Positions 1 through 8,615 are shown, counted from the stretch's first letter. The stretch is DNA of 31,777 nucleotides from SZUA-448 sp045627185 (GCA_045627185.1 JAZQNE010000041.1:1-31777), one strand, 5' to 3'. Notes: generated by a model not told the origin, from the letters alone. Numbers and translations: made by a program.

Positions 1-118
1 GAGTCAATGGGGACGGTTCTGAGTCAATGGGGACGGCTCTTTCTGACTCGCTGCAACGCAGTGAGTCAGAAAGAACCGTCCCAAATGACTCAAAACCGTC
101 CCCTAATGGCTCACTCAC
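1..118. repeat. Nested palindromic REP-like element
   Basis: The core is a large hairpin: 30-54 pairs with 58-82 around a 3-base loop (about 25 bp with two mismatches or wobbles). Around it, each arm carries a second copy of a GAGTCA..GGGGACGGTT unit (1-20 and 21-40 on the left; inverted near 71-82 and 86-112 on the right), so nearly the whole stretch is one long imperfect inverted repeat. GGGACGGTTCTTT-type palindromes are dispersed repeats in many bacterial genomes, sometimes near Y1 (IS200-like) REP-associated transposases. No such transposase gene is visible here. The left boundary may extend beyond the window. Confidence 0.75.
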
Positions 119-237
119 AAGAGCAATATATCATTGTTAAGAAGCGGATTCTTTTCATTTTGCGAACAATTTTGTCCGTTTATTTAAGTAACATTTTTGT
201 GTTTTTCATAAGCAGAAACAAAACAGCCGACAGAAAA

Positions 238-1992
238 TCAGTCTCTTTTCCATTTCAGATTTCCGGACAACTGTCCGTATTTTTCAACCTTTATAACATA
301 ATCAATTGCAGTAAAATCTTCATTGGGTTGGATAGTTATTTCAATATTTCCGACATATTTGTCATTTTCTTTAATAACAAGTTTATCTCCGTCAACAATA
401 TCCCGAAGCATATATGACTTATCATGGCAGAATAACTGCCCGTCGAAGTAGCAGACTACAAGAACAGAAGCCCGACGGTTGGCACACTGGAAATTAATCG
501 CAATACCATCTACCTCAGGATTTCCCTCCCAATAGCTTCTTCTCCAATTTTCATCATTATACATTTCAGCATTGGCTTCATCAATAACAAAATTATCTGC
601 TATAGGGTCAACATCCGTGAAAAACATACCGTCCATGCCAATACGAAGTGTTGCAAACTCCTTCGGTCTGTTTTCGGTAATAACAGCTCCCTTGTAATTA
701 ATAAGCAAACCGTTGCAGTAAATAGCATTGCTATTGCCCGTTCCGCTTTCGACTGTTCCGTAATTTTCGAAAAATTTAACACTGACACAAGCGTCGTCAT
801 CACTATGATACTCGTCAGGATTCAACGAACCGTTAATGTTAAAAGTACCGTAATTTTGGAAATGACAATCCAAATTCATCCCGTAAGTTTCAATGGTTCC
901 TATATTGACAACAGGAATAAGATTATAAATATCTTCGTCAGAAACGATTGCATAAAACGTAAAGCCGTAGTTCCCCGTGCTTTTAATATTCATCAGTCCA
1001 AAGTTATATACCTTGGGATTGCACATGATAAGATCGGAAAGAGTCGGATCATACCCCGCATAGGACGTTTTGACTGTTCCGTAGTTTTGGGAGTCATAAT
1101 AGCCATTGGAATAACCGTAGCGGTACTGCGTATGGTCGGCAAATATCCGGACACCGCCTTCATCCAGAGTAAATGTCGCCTCTGTTCCATTGTAGAAGAA
1201 ATCTCTACCGGTAAGCAGGAAAGTAGGATCCTCAGCATTTTTACTACATGCTGAAAAATTGCCAAGGTTGATAATTCCAACGATATCAACAGTAGAATCC
1301 ACAATCTCAGCCGTTCCACCTTTTGCGACAATCAGAAACGTTTCAGAGGCATTTATATAGGATTCGTCCTTAATTATAATTTTTGCACCATTTTCAACAA
1401 GAAGCATCGGAATGGTCTCGGCGTTAGGGTTTTTACTCAGCTGCATTTCGCCCTTTGTAATTGTAAGTGTGCTTCCGTTTTTAACAACAATGTCTACACT
1501 CCAAAGGGATGTTTTGGGGTTTACAAGGTATGTAGTTTCATTAGTAATTATATTTCCGTCAATGGTAACATCCCCGACAATGTTGATTATAACAGCTTCT
1601 CCCGCTTTCTCAAGTGTCTGAGCCTGTTCAAAAACTTCAACAACCTTATTGCTGTCGGAAAGAACAAGTTCCGTAAACTCTATGTCCGAGCTCGAAGGAT
1701 GAAAAAGAAGTCTTCTGAAGCCGGCTATATCCGTATGGGTCTCAACCAGGTCTGCAACAAAGCTGAAATCCATTTTTTCGCGCAGAGTAGCGCCCAGATA
1801 ACTCTTATCTGTAGCAAGCTCCGAAAGTGTAGGCGGATATTTTATATCGGGGTCCGACGTGTTGCCGGCGCCCTGCGTAATTTGTTTGTCATTATCCTTT
1901 TTCCCGTTAATAACGTCGTTTCCGTTGTCACCGCAGGCGGTAAGAAGCATAATAAATACAATCAGTAAAGCGGTCAGTGTTATTTTTTTCAT
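238..1992 (-). CDS. Putative surface lipoprotein with N-x-G-T beta-strand repeats (paralogue 1)
   Basis: This 584-residue protein is predicted to be exported and lipid-anchored. A basic start (MKK) and a hydrophobic stretch end in the lipobox LLTAC, with the lipid-modified Cys at residue 20, then a polar Gly/Asp/Asn-rich linker to about residue 50. The body has recurring short strands of the type N-[YFIL]-G-[TNL]-[VIF] (about residues 243, 304, 330, 363, 380, 410 and 432), which suggests a solenoid or beta-helix-like fold. No catalytic motif is recognised and the function is unknown. It is clearly a paralogue of the gene just upstream (stop at 2032), 39 bases away, and is probably co-transcribed from the promoter near 3975-4003. 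The Shine-Dalgarno is weak, so expression may depend on the upstream gene. Adhesion or glycan binding is possible but unproven. Confidence 0.85.
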   Translation of the reverse strand: MKKITLTALLIVFIMLLTACGDNGNDVINGKKDNDKQITQGAGNTSDPDIKYPPTLSELATDKSYLGATLREKMDFSFVADLVETHTDIAGFRRLLFHPSSSDIEFTELVLSDSNKVVEVFEQAQTLEKAGEAVIINIVGDVTIDGNIITNETTYLVNPKTSLWSVDIVVKNGSTLTITKGEMQLSKNPNAETIPMLLVENGAKIIIKDESYINASETFLIVAKGGTAEIVDSTVDIVGIINLGNFSACSKNAEDPTFLLTGRDFFYNGTEATFTLDEGGVRIFADHTQYRYGYSNGYYDSQNYGTVKTSYAGYDPTLSDLIMCNPKVYNFGLMNIKSTGNYGFTFYAIVSDEDIYNLIPVVNIGTIETYGMNLDCHFQNYGTFNINGSLNPDEYHSDDDACVSVKFFENYGTVESGTGNSNAIYCNGLLINYKGAVITENRPKEFATLRIGMDGMFFTDVDPIADNFVIDEANAEMYNDENWRRSYWEGNPEVDGIAINFQCANRRASVLVVCYFDGQLFCHDKSYMLRDIVDGDKLVIKENDKYVGNIEITIQPNEDFTAIDYVIKVEKYGQLSGNLKWKRD

Positions 1993-2031
1993 GGCATCTT
2001 TATGTGTCAGTTAAACATTCAGAAACCGGAA

Positions 2032-3885
2032 TCAGTCAGTCTTCTTGTCAATGCTGCCTTTCTTTTCACCGTAGGAGTCATTTTTTATTACAAATTCAAC
2101 GGAACTGAAATCATCACTCGGAGTAATGGTAATTACGGTATTTCCGCCGTAATTCTCATCGTAATTGTTAATTACCAGCTTATCTCCGTCAAGAAGCGCG
2201 TAAAGCAGGTACTGTTTATAGAGGCTGTAATATTTCTCACCGAAATAGCAGTAAATATCAACTGTTAATTTATGATTGTAGGAGTAGAACTTAATACCTA
2301 TTTCCTTATCATTTGCATCCTTGCCATAATAATAATTTCCCCAGTTTTCATCCTTAATCATTTCAAGAGTTCTTGCATCGGGTTCAATATAATCTGCCAC
2401 AGGATCAACATCAGTAAAGAAAAGGCCTTCCGTCTTAAGGGTAGCATATTTTTTAGGCCGTTTTTCGGTCATAACACCACCCTTATAATTAATAAACAAT
2501 TCGTTGATTGAAATTGCAAAGCCCTTGCCGGTGCCGCTTTCGATTGTTCCGTAATTTTCGAAAAATGCGGAATAACCGTAAAGAATGGATTCGCTGTCGC
2601 CCCATCTGTCAGTGTCAAGCGAGCCGCTGATATTAATGGTTCCGTAGTTCTGGAAATGACATCTCACCTGCATCTGATGACGTCCGTAGCCTGTAAGGTT
2701 GATTGTTCCAAGGTTAACGGCAGGCATAAGTTTATATACTTCATCTTTATACGCATTCGAAGTAAACTCAAGGCCCTGTTCCTTCAGTCCGTTAACTTCA
2801 ATAAGACCAAAATTGTAAGCCTTGGGATTATGCTGAATATAATCGGAAATGGTAGGTTCTTCCGCATCGCAGGTTCCGTATTCCGGGGCATCATATTCAC
2901 CGACATACCAGCCGTATCTGTACTGGTAATCATCAGCATCCACCTGGAAACCGGCTCCGTCAATATAAATTGCTGCGTTCGGTCCGTTGTAGAAGAAATC
3001 ATCCTCTGAAACAAAGCAACCCTGATTATAACTATCAACATCCGTACGGACAACCTTGATGTTTCCAAGATTGATTATAGAAAGGAAATCCAATGTAGAA
3101 TCTGTAATTTCAACGTTTCCGCCTTTGCCGACAATAAAAAACGTTTCATCGCCGAGGATATATGAGCTGTCATTAATAATAACCTTTGCCCCGTTTTCAA
3201 CAAGGAAAAGAGGCTGCTCGTAATCGTCATACCCTGACCTCAGACACATTCCACCACTTGTGATTGTAAGCGTGCTGCCTGATTTAACAACAAGGTTTAT
3301 TCCCCTAAGGGATGTATCTTCGTTTGTACTGTATCCGGAATAGTTTATAATCTTATTTCCGTCAATGGTAACATCTCCGACAACATTTATTACAACGGGA
3401 TCACCAAGCTTTTTTAATTCATCGGCCTGCTTAAAAATATCAACTACTTTATTGCTGTCGGAAAGTTCAATTGCCGTCAGGTTGTCCTCTAAAGAGCGGG
3501 AAAAAAGTGCTCTTCTGAAGCTTGTGATATCTGTACAAGCCTCAAGCAGATTCGAAATATAGCTGAAATCAACCTTCTCACGAAGAGTAACGCCGATAAG
3601 ATATTTCTTGTTCACTGCAAGTTTTGAAAGTGTGGCAGGATAACCCTTATCAGGATCTTCATCAGGGTTATTTTCCGCACTTGTCGGGAAAGGGTTGATG
3701 CTTCCCGATTCGGTAGGTGTAGGTTCCTGCTGTGCAGGCTGCGTAGGATCTGTATTTTGTGCGGCAGGAGTTATGTTTTGATCTTTATCCTTTTTACCGG
3801 TAATAACGTCTCCGCCTTTATCGCCACAGGCTGTAAGCAACATAACAAAAATAAGCATTAACGCAATCAGGTGTTTCTTTTTCAT
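2032..3885 (-). CDS. Putative surface lipoprotein with N-x-G-T beta-strand repeats (paralogue 2)
   Basis: This is a 617-residue lipoprotein. The start chosen at 3885 has a clear AGGAG ribosome binding site and gives a textbook lipoprotein signal (MKKKHLIALM..LLTAC, Cys at residue 20). A longer reading frame reaches 3951 but would put 22 residues before the signal. A Pro/Thr/Glu/Gln-rich spacer (about residues 35-75) is longer than in the downstream paralogue, so its folded part stands further off the membrane. The rest follows the paralogue closely, including the VVINVVGDVTIDGN segment, the N-x-G-T strands and the NYGTIESGTGKG / FINYKGGVMTEKRPK region. No enzyme motif is recognised. It is the first gene of a two-gene transcript driven by a near-perfect promoter at 3975-4003. 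Confidence 0.88.
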   Translation of the reverse strand: MKKKHLIALMLIFVMLLTACGDKGGDVITGKKDKDQNITPAAQNTDPTQPAQQEPTPTESGSINPFPTSAENNPDEDPDKGYPATLSKLAVNKKYLIGVTLREKVDFSYISNLLEACTDITSFRRALFSRSLEDNLTAIELSDSNKVVDIFKQADELKKLGDPVVINVVGDVTIDGNKIINYSGYSTNEDTSLRGINLVVKSGSTLTITSGGMCLRSGYDDYEQPLFLVENGAKVIINDSSYILGDETFFIVGKGGNVEITDSTLDFLSIINLGNIKVVRTDVDSYNQGCFVSEDDFFYNGPNAAIYIDGAGFQVDADDYQYRYGWYVGEYDAPEYGTCDAEEPTISDYIQHNPKAYNFGLIEVNGLKEQGLEFTSNAYKDEVYKLMPAVNLGTINLTGYGRHQMQVRCHFQNYGTINISGSLDTDRWGDSESILYGYSAFFENYGTIESGTGKGFAISINELFINYKGGVMTEKRPKKYATLKTEGLFFTDVDPVADYIEPDARTLEMIKDENWGNYYYGKDANDKEIGIKFYSYNHKLTVDIYCYFGEKYYSLYKQYLLYALLDGDKLVINNYDENYGGNTVITITPSDDFSSVEFVIKNDSYGEKKGSIDKKTD

Positions 3886-3974
3886 GGTATCTCCTATTTC
3901 ATACGTAAAATCTATGGGTATAACAGCCCAAAACTCATGTGTTTTGCCCATTCATCAGGCTTTTCACGAAGTTC

Positions 3975-4003
3975 ATTATAAGTTGTAAACTTCAGTGTGT
4001 CAA
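3975..4003 (-). promoter_or_regulatory. Sigma-A promoter of the lipoprotein pair
   Basis: On the minus strand there is a perfect TTGACA (-35, 4003-3998), a 17-base spacer and a perfect TATAAT (-10, 3980-3975). A leader of roughly 80 bases precedes the start codon at 3885. The -35 lies inside a short duplicated block related to the 3' end of the neighbouring dehydrogenase gene. Confidence 0.85.
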
Positions 4004-4065
4004 TCAGTCCTGTTATTTTCTCAGTAAATCTATCAATCCTGTTATTTTCTCAGTGTATCAATCAG
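3993..4065. repeat. Short direct repeats at the dehydrogenase 3' end
   Basis: The 18-base block TCCTGTTATTTTCTCAGT occurs at 4008-4025 and again at 4037-4054, 29 bases apart. A 15-base block (CAGTGTRTCAATCAG) occurs at 3993-4007 and 4051-4065. The second set covers the last codons and stop of the alcohol dehydrogenase. The first set supplies the -35 of the divergently functioning but same-strand lipoprotein promoter. Confidence 0.75.
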
Positions 4066-5241
4066 CTTTCGGAAGTCATCATGCTGCCAGATTACAGGCA
4101 CAGGATAAAGAGGATTTCCCTCTGCATCGGCCCAGTCGATGATTTTTTCGATGTCCTCATCTTTAATAACATCAATTCCAACCGGGATATCCATATCCTT
4201 CTTGAGCTGCTCAATCCATGAAATAAAGGCTTCGGCCTTTTCTTCAGGTGTATTTCCTGCCATTCCGCAGGCATCCGCAAGAACGGCAAGGCGCTTTGTA
4301 ACTGCCGGTCCGAACTGGCGTAAAACATGAGGAAGAATAACTGACATTGCAAGGCCGTGGGCAACACCGTAAAGTCCTCCAAGTGTGTGGCCAACCGCAT
4401 GAACATAGCCTACACAGCCGCGTGTGAAAGCACGGCCTGCATAGAAAGCAGCTTTTTGCATGTTCTGACGTGCTGTGAGGTTCTTTCCGTCCTTATATGC
4501 GGTAAGAAGGTTTTCATAAACAAGCTTTACAGCTTCAATAGCAAGGTCATCCTCAAGTTTTGTATTGTATGTGTGGTTTGTATATGCTTCAACTGCGTGG
4601 CAGAGGGCGTCCATACCTGTTGTTGCTGTAACAAAAGGCGGAAGTCCGACTGTAAGTTCAGGGTCAAGAACAGCATATTTCGGAATAATGTGAGGGTCAT
4701 TTACGGAAGCCTTATGATGCGTTGCGGAATCGGTAATAACAGCCGCAACAGTTGTTTCTGAGCCGGTCCCTGCGGTTGTGGGAACAGCAAAAAGAGGAGG
4801 AAGATTTCTTCCAACCTTCAAAACGCCCTGCATCTGCGTAATTGTCTTGTTAGGACGGACAACACAGGCTCCTATTGCCTTTGCCGTATCCATAGGAGCA
4901 CCACCGCCGAATGCAACAATTGCCTTGCAGTTTTTCTCTTTATAAGCCTGTAAACCCTTTGCGATGTCATTACTTGTCGGATTCTTTTCGATGTCAGAGA
5001 AAACCGTGTACCTGATGCCTTCCTTTTCAAACTGCTCAAGCATGGGATTCGGAAGGCCAAGTCCTATAAGACCGTTATCAGTAACAACAAGAACATCGTT
5101 CAGGCCTTTCTCTTTAAGCATTCCCGCAAGTTTCAGCACACTTCCGGCACCCTCAATATATTCGGGCATTCTGTAGCCCAGAAAATAGTTTCCAATTTTC
5201 ATGCCACCCTGAAAAATGCGGCACCAAACTTTATTTGCCAT
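4042..5241 (-). CDS. Iron-containing (group III) alcohol dehydrogenase
   Basis: This 399-residue cytoplasmic NAD(P)H-dependent dehydrogenase belongs to the Fe-ADH family, which interconverts alcohols or diols and aldehydes, often in fermentation. The N-terminal nucleotide-binding half carries VAFGGGAPMDTAKAIG (the family GGGSxxD motif with Ala for Ser) and PTTAGTGSE. The C-terminal metal domain shows TGMDALCHAVEAY and the VHAVGHTLGG..YGVAHG segment, which together supply the Asp and three His ligands expected for Fe2+ (or Zn2+). Length fits the family (about 380-400). A GGAGG ribosome binding site sits 6 bases before the start. The gene is 36 bases downstream of the potassium channel and may share its transcript. 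The exact substrate (ethanol, butanol, 1,2-propanediol or 1,3-propanediol) cannot be told from sequence. Confidence 0.93.
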   Translation of the reverse strand: MANKVWCRIFQGGMKIGNYFLGYRMPEYIEGAGSVLKLAGMLKEKGLNDVLVVTDNGLIGLGLPNPMLEQFEKEGIRYTVFSDIEKNPTSNDIAKGLQAYKEKNCKAIVAFGGGAPMDTAKAIGACVVRPNKTITQMQGVLKVGRNLPPLFAVPTTAGTGSETTVAAVITDSATHHKASVNDPHIIPKYAVLDPELTVGLPPFVTATTGMDALCHAVEAYTNHTYNTKLEDDLAIEAVKLVYENLLTAYKDGKNLTARQNMQKAAFYAGRAFTRGCVGYVHAVGHTLGGLYGVAHGLAMSVILPHVLRQFGPAVTKRLAVLADACGMAGNTPEEKAEAFISWIEQLKKDMDIPVGIDVIKDEDIEKIIDWADAEGNPLYPVPVIWQHDDFRKLIDTLRK

Positions 5242-5277
5242 AATGTTCCTCCAATTTTTTTGCCAAAGTTTTTTTGA

Positions 5278-6285
5278 TTATATTTTATAGTTCTTTGCTT
5301 TTCTTGATTTATGCGTTCTTTCCGACTCTACAACCAGTATGTCGCCCTCTTCGATCACAAGATTGTCAGATGGAATCAGCTTCAGTTCGCCCCTGATCAG
5401 AAGAAGTACCGTAAGTGTCTTGCTCTTGCTGATTTCAGCTATTGTTCTGCCGCAGGCGGGGTGATCCTCACCAATAAGAACTTCGCCGATATCGTTGATA
5501 TCGGGAATGGGCCTTTCGGACATGGTTCGGAACGAATATTGCTCAACAAATCCGGCACTGATAATACCTGTCGGAATTGCAACAAGTCCGACACCCAGAA
5601 ATGCTATAAAAATTCCCATTATTTTTCCGGCAACAGTAATAGGATAAATATCACCGTATCCAACCGTAAGCAGTGCCGAAACGCTCCACCAGATGCCTGA
5701 AAAAGCGTTCGGAAAGGCGTCAGGCTGAGTTTCATGCTCAACCGAATAAATACCGAGCGACGAAGCAAGCATAAAGATCAGAATAATAATCAGCGATGAT
5801 ACAATCTGCTTCCATTTGTCTTTAATTACAAGCGCTATAATGTTAAAGGAATCAAGCGTTGCATTGATTCTGAAAAGATGGAATATACGCACGACTCTCA
5901 GTATTCTGAAGGCGATGAATCCGTACAGCGGAACAAGCGGGAGAATCGTCAGAAGGTCCACAATTCCGTCAAACGAAAAAAGGAATTTCACAATGGCTTT
6001 TCCTTTTGAAACATTCGGATACAGGAAATCGGCCGTAAGAATTCTAAGAAAATATTCTATGCAGAAAAGAGTGACCGTTACGCCTTCAATTATGCTGAAG
6101 ACAATGCTTAGCGAAGCCAGCTCCTCAAAGGTCTGCATAAAAGTAACAGTTACATTAAGAAAAATTGTGACAACAAGAAGAATGTCAAAAGCACGGCTCG
6201 GAAAATCATTTGTATTTCCGATTGTGATTATGTCAAATATTCTTTTTCTTGCTCCGGTTTCTTTCTGAGGGGTATTAGCTGTCAT
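5278..6285 (-). CDS. Voltage-gated-type potassium channel with C-terminal TrkA-C domain
   Basis: This is a 335-residue inner-membrane channel. Six membrane segments are visible between about residues 32 and 247. The fourth has regularly spaced arginines (FRILRVVRIF, R127/R130/R133), as in voltage sensors. The pore loop carries the potassium filter TVGYGD (207-212), followed by the last helix (about 221-247). After it comes a cytoplasmic TrkA-C/RCK-C-like domain (about 264-330, ending EEGDILVVESE), a ligand-binding module in potassium transport proteins. It lacks a full RCK-N nucleotide-binding domain. It probably tetramerises as a K+ channel. The start follows a GGAGG site. A strong terminator for the upstream gene lies just 16 bases before the start codon, so its own promoter is not obvious and it may depend on read-through. 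Confidence 0.92.
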   Translation of the reverse strand: MTANTPQKETGARKRIFDIITIGNTNDFPSRAFDILLVVTIFLNVTVTFMQTFEELASLSIVFSIIEGVTVTLFCIEYFLRILTADFLYPNVSKGKAIVKFLFSFDGIVDLLTILPLVPLYGFIAFRILRVVRIFHLFRINATLDSFNIIALVIKDKWKQIVSSLIIILIFMLASSLGIYSVEHETQPDAFPNAFSGIWWSVSALLTVGYGDIYPITVAGKIMGIFIAFLGVGLVAIPTGIISAGFVEQYSFRTMSERPIPDINDIGEVLIGEDHPACGRTIAEISKSKTLTVLLLIRGELKLIPSDNLVIEEGDILVVESERTHKSRKAKNYKI

Positions 6286-6300
6286 AAATCCTCCGTTTAT

Positions 6301-6328
6301 AAAAAACGACTATGCCGGGGCATAGTCG
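6301..6328 (-). terminator. Rho-independent terminator of the kinase-like gene
   Basis: The hairpin has 10 perfect base pairs (6307-6316 with 6319-6328), a 2-base loop and six T residues on the minus strand (6306-6301). It lies directly after the truncated kinase-like gene and just before the potassium channel start, so it could also work as an attenuator of the channel. Confidence 0.88.
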
Positions 6329-6336
6329 CATTAATT

Positions 6337-6897
6337 TCATCCAACAAGCACCTTGCAGCCCGCACCGATTTCGGTACGAAGTTCAGGTCTTAAATAAAGA
6401 GATGCATTTCTTGAATTGCATTTTCTGTAACGGCTGACTTTTACGCCGGTAAGTTTGTAAACAAAATATTCTGACATCATAAGGATATCTGTAACCGTGC
6501 GCAGACGCCCATGCCGCATGTCAACTATAATCTGAGGCATTGTCCCCGAATAAGTTGTGTGTCCGATTTCAAATTCGTCAAGTTCATTTATACGGCTGTC
6601 ACGGTAAGAATAGCACGGAAGCAGTTCCATATCATTATTCATAAGAACATAATCATAATTCCAGGTGTTTATCTTAATTCCGGCAAGGTCCGGATAAATT
6701 GAATAGGCCACCTTAATGCCTTCACGGATGTGAGCATAGATTGAATCAATGTCCCAGATTTTGTGCCCGCAGAATGCATTTTCCCCGTTTTTGAAGGAAT
6801 AGACTTCCACTGCGCGCTCAACACCGTTTTCGGTCCATGTTACGGTATGCGATCCGTGCATTTCATTTATGTTGATTATGAGTAAACGATTTTCCAC
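6337..6897 (-). CDS. Truncated rhamnulokinase-like protein (N-terminal FGGY half only)
   Basis: This 186-residue protein resembles the first part of L-rhamnulokinase, the FGGY sugar kinase that phosphorylates L-rhamnulose. Landmarks are FKNGENAFCGHKIWDIDSIYAHIREG (family: F.NG....G...WD.D.L...I..G), KINTWNYDYVLMN (family: IDTWGVDFVLLD), the strongly conserved YRDSR (98-102) and MMSEYFVYKLTGVK (family: LMPDYFSYRLTG). Full enzymes are about 470-490 residues. This one stops soon after residue 180, so the catalytic Asp and the ATP-binding half are missing. The N-terminal phosphate-binding glycine motif is also degraded (NEMHGSHT). It starts with GTG after GAGG. An intact promoter and terminator suggest it is still transcribed. 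It is either a decaying pseudogene or a kept sugar-binding remnant. Confidence 0.7.
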   Translation of the reverse strand: MENRLLIININEMHGSHTVTWTENGVERAVEVYSFKNGENAFCGHKIWDIDSIYAHIREGIKVAYSIYPDLAGIKINTWNYDYVLMNNDMELLPCYSYRDSRINELDEFEIGHTTYSGTMPQIIVDMRHGRLRTVTDILMMSEYFVYKLTGVKVSRYRKCNSRNASLYLRPELRTEIGAGCKVLVG

Positions 6898-6968
6898 AAC
6901 AGCCTCACAAGTGCAAACTAAAAGGACTCAGAACACTGAATAAACGTTGTTGAATCCTCCTATATATT

Positions 6969-6996
6969 ATTATATTTAATTCAAAATTTTTGGCAA
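6969..6996 (-). promoter_or_regulatory. Promoter of the kinase-like gene
   Basis: On the minus strand there is TTGCCA (6996-6991), 16 bases, then TATAAT (6974-6969). A strong AGGAGG (6961-6956) follows in the leader but has no start codon behind it at normal distance; it looks like an orphan ribosome binding site. The translated GTG is about 60 bases further on. Confidence 0.6.
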
Positions 6997-7025
6997 CAAA
7001 AAAAATCAATTTCATGCAAATTTTA

Positions 7026-7054
7026 TTGACTATATTTCAATATTCACGCATAAT
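7026..7054 (+). promoter_or_regulatory. Sigma-A promoter of the flotillin gene
   Basis: TTGACT (7026-7031), a 17-base spacer and CATAAT (7049-7054) lie about 50 bases before the start codon. This is divergent from the kinase-like gene promoter. Confidence 0.8.
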
Positions 7055-7104
7055 CAAGTTATCAAAAATGTTTCGCAGGGGTGCGGACATGAAAGGAGAA
7101 CAAT

Positions 7105-8565
7105 ATGTTCAAACAATACTCAACTCTTTTAACCGGTTTAGGTGAAATGGAGCCCTGGCAGGTAGCACTTATTGTTGCTGCAGCCATCATCATTCTCGGT
7201 ATCATTCTTACAGGTTACATTAAGGCTCCGCCGGATGTTGCCTACATTATCTCAGGTCTTCGCAAGAAACCTAAAATCCTTATCGGTCGCGCAGGTATCA
7301 GAATTCCTCTTCTTGAGCGAGTTGATAAACTGATTGTACGTCAGATTTCAATCGACATTAAATCAGAAGGTTACATTCCTACACAGGATTTCATCGGTGT
7401 TGACGTTGATGCGGTTGCAAAAATCCGTGTTATGACAGATCCCGAAGGTATTTCAAAGGCTATGCGAAACTTCCTTAACATGAGTCCTAAGGATTTTGAA
7501 GCTGCAATCGTTGATTCCCTTCAGGGTAACATGCGTGAAATCATCGGTACCATCACTCTTAAGGAAATCTGCAATGACCGTAAGAAATTCGGTGATGAAG
7601 TTCAGTCCAAGGCTCAGACAGATATGAACGCTCTTGGTATTGAAATCATCTCCTGCAATATCCAGCGTGTAACAGATGAGCGTGAGCTTATTAATGCACT
7701 CGGTCAGGATAACATGAGCAAAATCCAGAAGGATGCTGCAATTGCAAAGGCTGAGGCTGACAGAGACGTTGAAATCGCACGTGCTGCTGCTTCAAGAGCT
7801 GCTAACGAAGCAAAGGTTGCTGCCGATACCGACATCGCTATCAAGCAGAACGAACTGCAGATCAAGCAGTCAGAACTGAAGCAGGCCGCTGATATCAAGC
7901 GAGCTGTTGCCGATGCTGCTTACAAGATTCAGGAAGAGAACCAGCGTAAAACCATCGAAGTTACTGCTGCAGATGCTGATATCGCACGTCGTGAGAAGGA
8001 AGCAGAACTTGCTGAACGTGAAATCACACTTAAAGAGCGTCGCCTTGATGCTGAAATCCGCAAGCAGGCCGATGCTGAGAAATATGCTACAGAGCGCCGT
8101 GCAGAAGCTGAACTGATCACACGTCAGAAAGAAGCTGAAGCAAAGCGTTATGAGCAGGAGCAGAACGCTGCCGGTATCCGTGCAGTCGGTGAAGCAGAGG
8201 CTGAGGCTATCCGTCTTAAAGCTGTTGCAGAAGCCGAAGGTATTGATAAAAAGGCAGAAGCTATGAAGAAGTACGGCGATGCAGCTGTTATCGAAATGAT
8301 TATGCAGGCACTGCCTGAAATCGCTAAGAACGTTGCTGAGCCTCTTACCAAGGTTGACAAGATCACCATGTACGGTGAAGGCAATAACACAAAGCTTATC
8401 TCTGACCTTGTAAGCTCAACCACTCAGATTTCAGAGGGTCTTACAACCAGCATGGGCATTGACTTAAAGTCACTCCTTGCAGGAATCATCGGCGGAAAGA
8501 TTGCAACAGGCAACAAAGCTGCTGATGCATCAGAAGGTGCTGAAAGCGAACTGACTGCAGAATAA
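7105..8565 (+). CDS. Flotillin-like SPFH/band 7 membrane scaffold protein
   Basis: This 486-residue protein is probably a FloT-like organiser of membrane microdomains. One membrane segment lies at about residues 18-38, followed by an SPFH domain (about 40-200) with the conserved IKAPPDVAYIISG opening. After it comes a very long charged coiled coil (about 205-395) made of Ala/Glu/Lys/Arg repeats (AEADRDVEIA, EAEAEAIRLKAVAEAEG), typical of flotillin oligomerisation regions. The C-terminal part (about 395-486) ends in a polar Ala/Glu tail. The AAAGGAG ribosome binding site and promoter are clear, and the gene stands alone. The NfeD-type partner often found next to floT in other Firmicutes is not present here. 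Confidence 0.93.
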   Translation: MFKQYSTLLTGLGEMEPWQVALIVAAAIIILGIILTGYIKAPPDVAYIISGLRKKPKILIGRAGIRIPLLERVDKLIVRQISIDIKSEGYIPTQDFIGVDVDAVAKIRVMTDPEGISKAMRNFLNMSPKDFEAAIVDSLQGNMREIIGTITLKEICNDRKKFGDEVQSKAQTDMNALGIEIISCNIQRVTDERELINALGQDNMSKIQKDAAIAKAEADRDVEIARAAASRAANEAKVAADTDIAIKQNELQIKQSELKQAADIKRAVADAAYKIQEENQRKTIEVTAADADIARREKEAELAEREITLKERRLDAEIRKQADAEKYATERRAEAELITRQKEAEAKRYEQEQNAAGIRAVGEAEAEAIRLKAVAEAEGIDKKAEAMKKYGDAAVIEMIMQALPEIAKNVAEPLTKVDKITMYGEGNNTKLISDLVSSTTQISEGLTTSMGIDLKSLLAGIIGGKIATGNKAADASEGAESELTAE

Positions 8566-8615
8566 TCCGGCCTTCAAAAGCAATATGTATTTTGGCATGA
8601 CTGCCTAAAATAAAG

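Noticed and set aside
7..417. 136-codon open frame on the plus strand at the left edge
   Set aside because: It reads through the palindromic element and then antisense to the lipoprotein gene; no ribosome binding site and no family resemblance.
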